This document shows, piece after piece, positions 41,031-41,107 of a stretch of DNA of 41,107 nucleotides. How positions within the stretch are numbered: the first letter of the stretch is position 1; every line of letters starts with the position of its first letter. The DNA is from Yinghuangia seranimata (GTDB lineage Bacteria > Actinomycetota > Actinomycetes > Streptomycetales > Streptomycetaceae). The stretch covers positions 1-41,107 of the forward strand of contig NZ_JASAOI010000074.1 of NCBI RefSeq assembly GCF_029953285.1, written 5' to 3'. The notes beneath the pieces are model-generated. The model was not told the DNA's origin and searched no databases. It worked only from the letters and a program-made list of their open reading frames with translations. Both the position numbers and the translations under genes were made by a program.

Positions 41031-41107
41031 GGGCCCCCCCCCCGGGGGGGGGGCGCGGGGGGGGCCGGGGGGGGCGGGTGCCCCCCCCCGGGGGGGGGGG
41101 GGGGCCC
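41031..41107. other. G/C homopolymer tail, probable sequencing or assembly artefact
   Basis: From about 41031 to the end the sequence is almost only long runs of C and G (up to ~15 identical bases). Nothing like it occurs elsewhere in the window. It looks like a contig end with unresolved bases rather than biology. The true upstream sequence of the permease operon is therefore unread. Confidence 0.75.

Noticed and set aside
1-41107. CRISPR arrays, insertion sequences, integrase or attachment sites, tRNA and rRNA genes
   Set aside because: Looked for and not seen; repeats found are short operator or terminator elements only.

Overview
The window is high-GC DNA from an actinomycete, most likely Streptomycetaceae. 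The signs are dense G/C third positions, many GTG starts, Streptomyces-type families (SigE-family sigma factor with a membrane partner, VC0807-type and rhomboid-like membrane proteins) and paired MacB-like ABC systems beside a NarL-type two-component system. The species cannot be named from the sequence. No rRNA, tRNA, CRISPR array, insertion sequence or prophage was seen. The last ~75 bases are G/C homopolymer runs that look like an assembly artefact.

Layout. 0.3-4.4 kb: a CodA-like deaminase diverging from an acetamidase/formamidase-family protein, a SnoaL-like protein and endonuclease V. 4.5-13.6 kb: two divergent MacB-like exporters (ATPase plus FtsX-type permease each, with near-duplicate ATPases) around a 344-bp control region, the second followed by a histidine kinase and response regulator. 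13.7-15.9 kb: an MFS drug exporter and its divergent TetR regulator, with a repeat-rich operator between them.

15.9-30.9 kb is the most interesting part: a probable organosulfur-scavenging island. It holds an FAD/NAD(P)-binding protein with an ECM4-type glutathione-transferase-like protein (minus strand), an SsuE-like FMN reductase with two flavin monooxygenases of the LLM (luciferase-like monooxygenase) class (plus strand), a second ECM4-type protein, and a dipeptide/oligopeptide-type ABC importer (lipoprotein, two permeases, fused double ATPase) that ends in a truncated LLM gene. Each of the four transcription units is preceded by a 25-35-codon leader ORF that ends in a variant of the motif [C/R]-R-H-[I/V]-D-[L/F]-x-R-V, most with Cys codons near the end. 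None appears as a conventional gene. They suggest one attenuation regulon sensing cysteine/sulfur supply. Two of the units share a divergent promoter with interleaved -35 elements, and on the minus side the predicted transcription start falls almost on the leader's GTG.

31-37.7 kb: a rhomboid-like membrane protein, a quinone-oxidoreductase-like dehydrogenase, a SigE-family sigma factor (TTG start) overlapping its membrane partner, a DUF1772/NmrA pair and aminopeptidase P. 37.8-41 kb: the distal part of a second dipeptide/oligopeptide ABC operon (permease, two ATPases) that continues past the right edge.

Most functions are assigned from motifs read by eye. Substrates of the transporters and monooxygenases are unknown.
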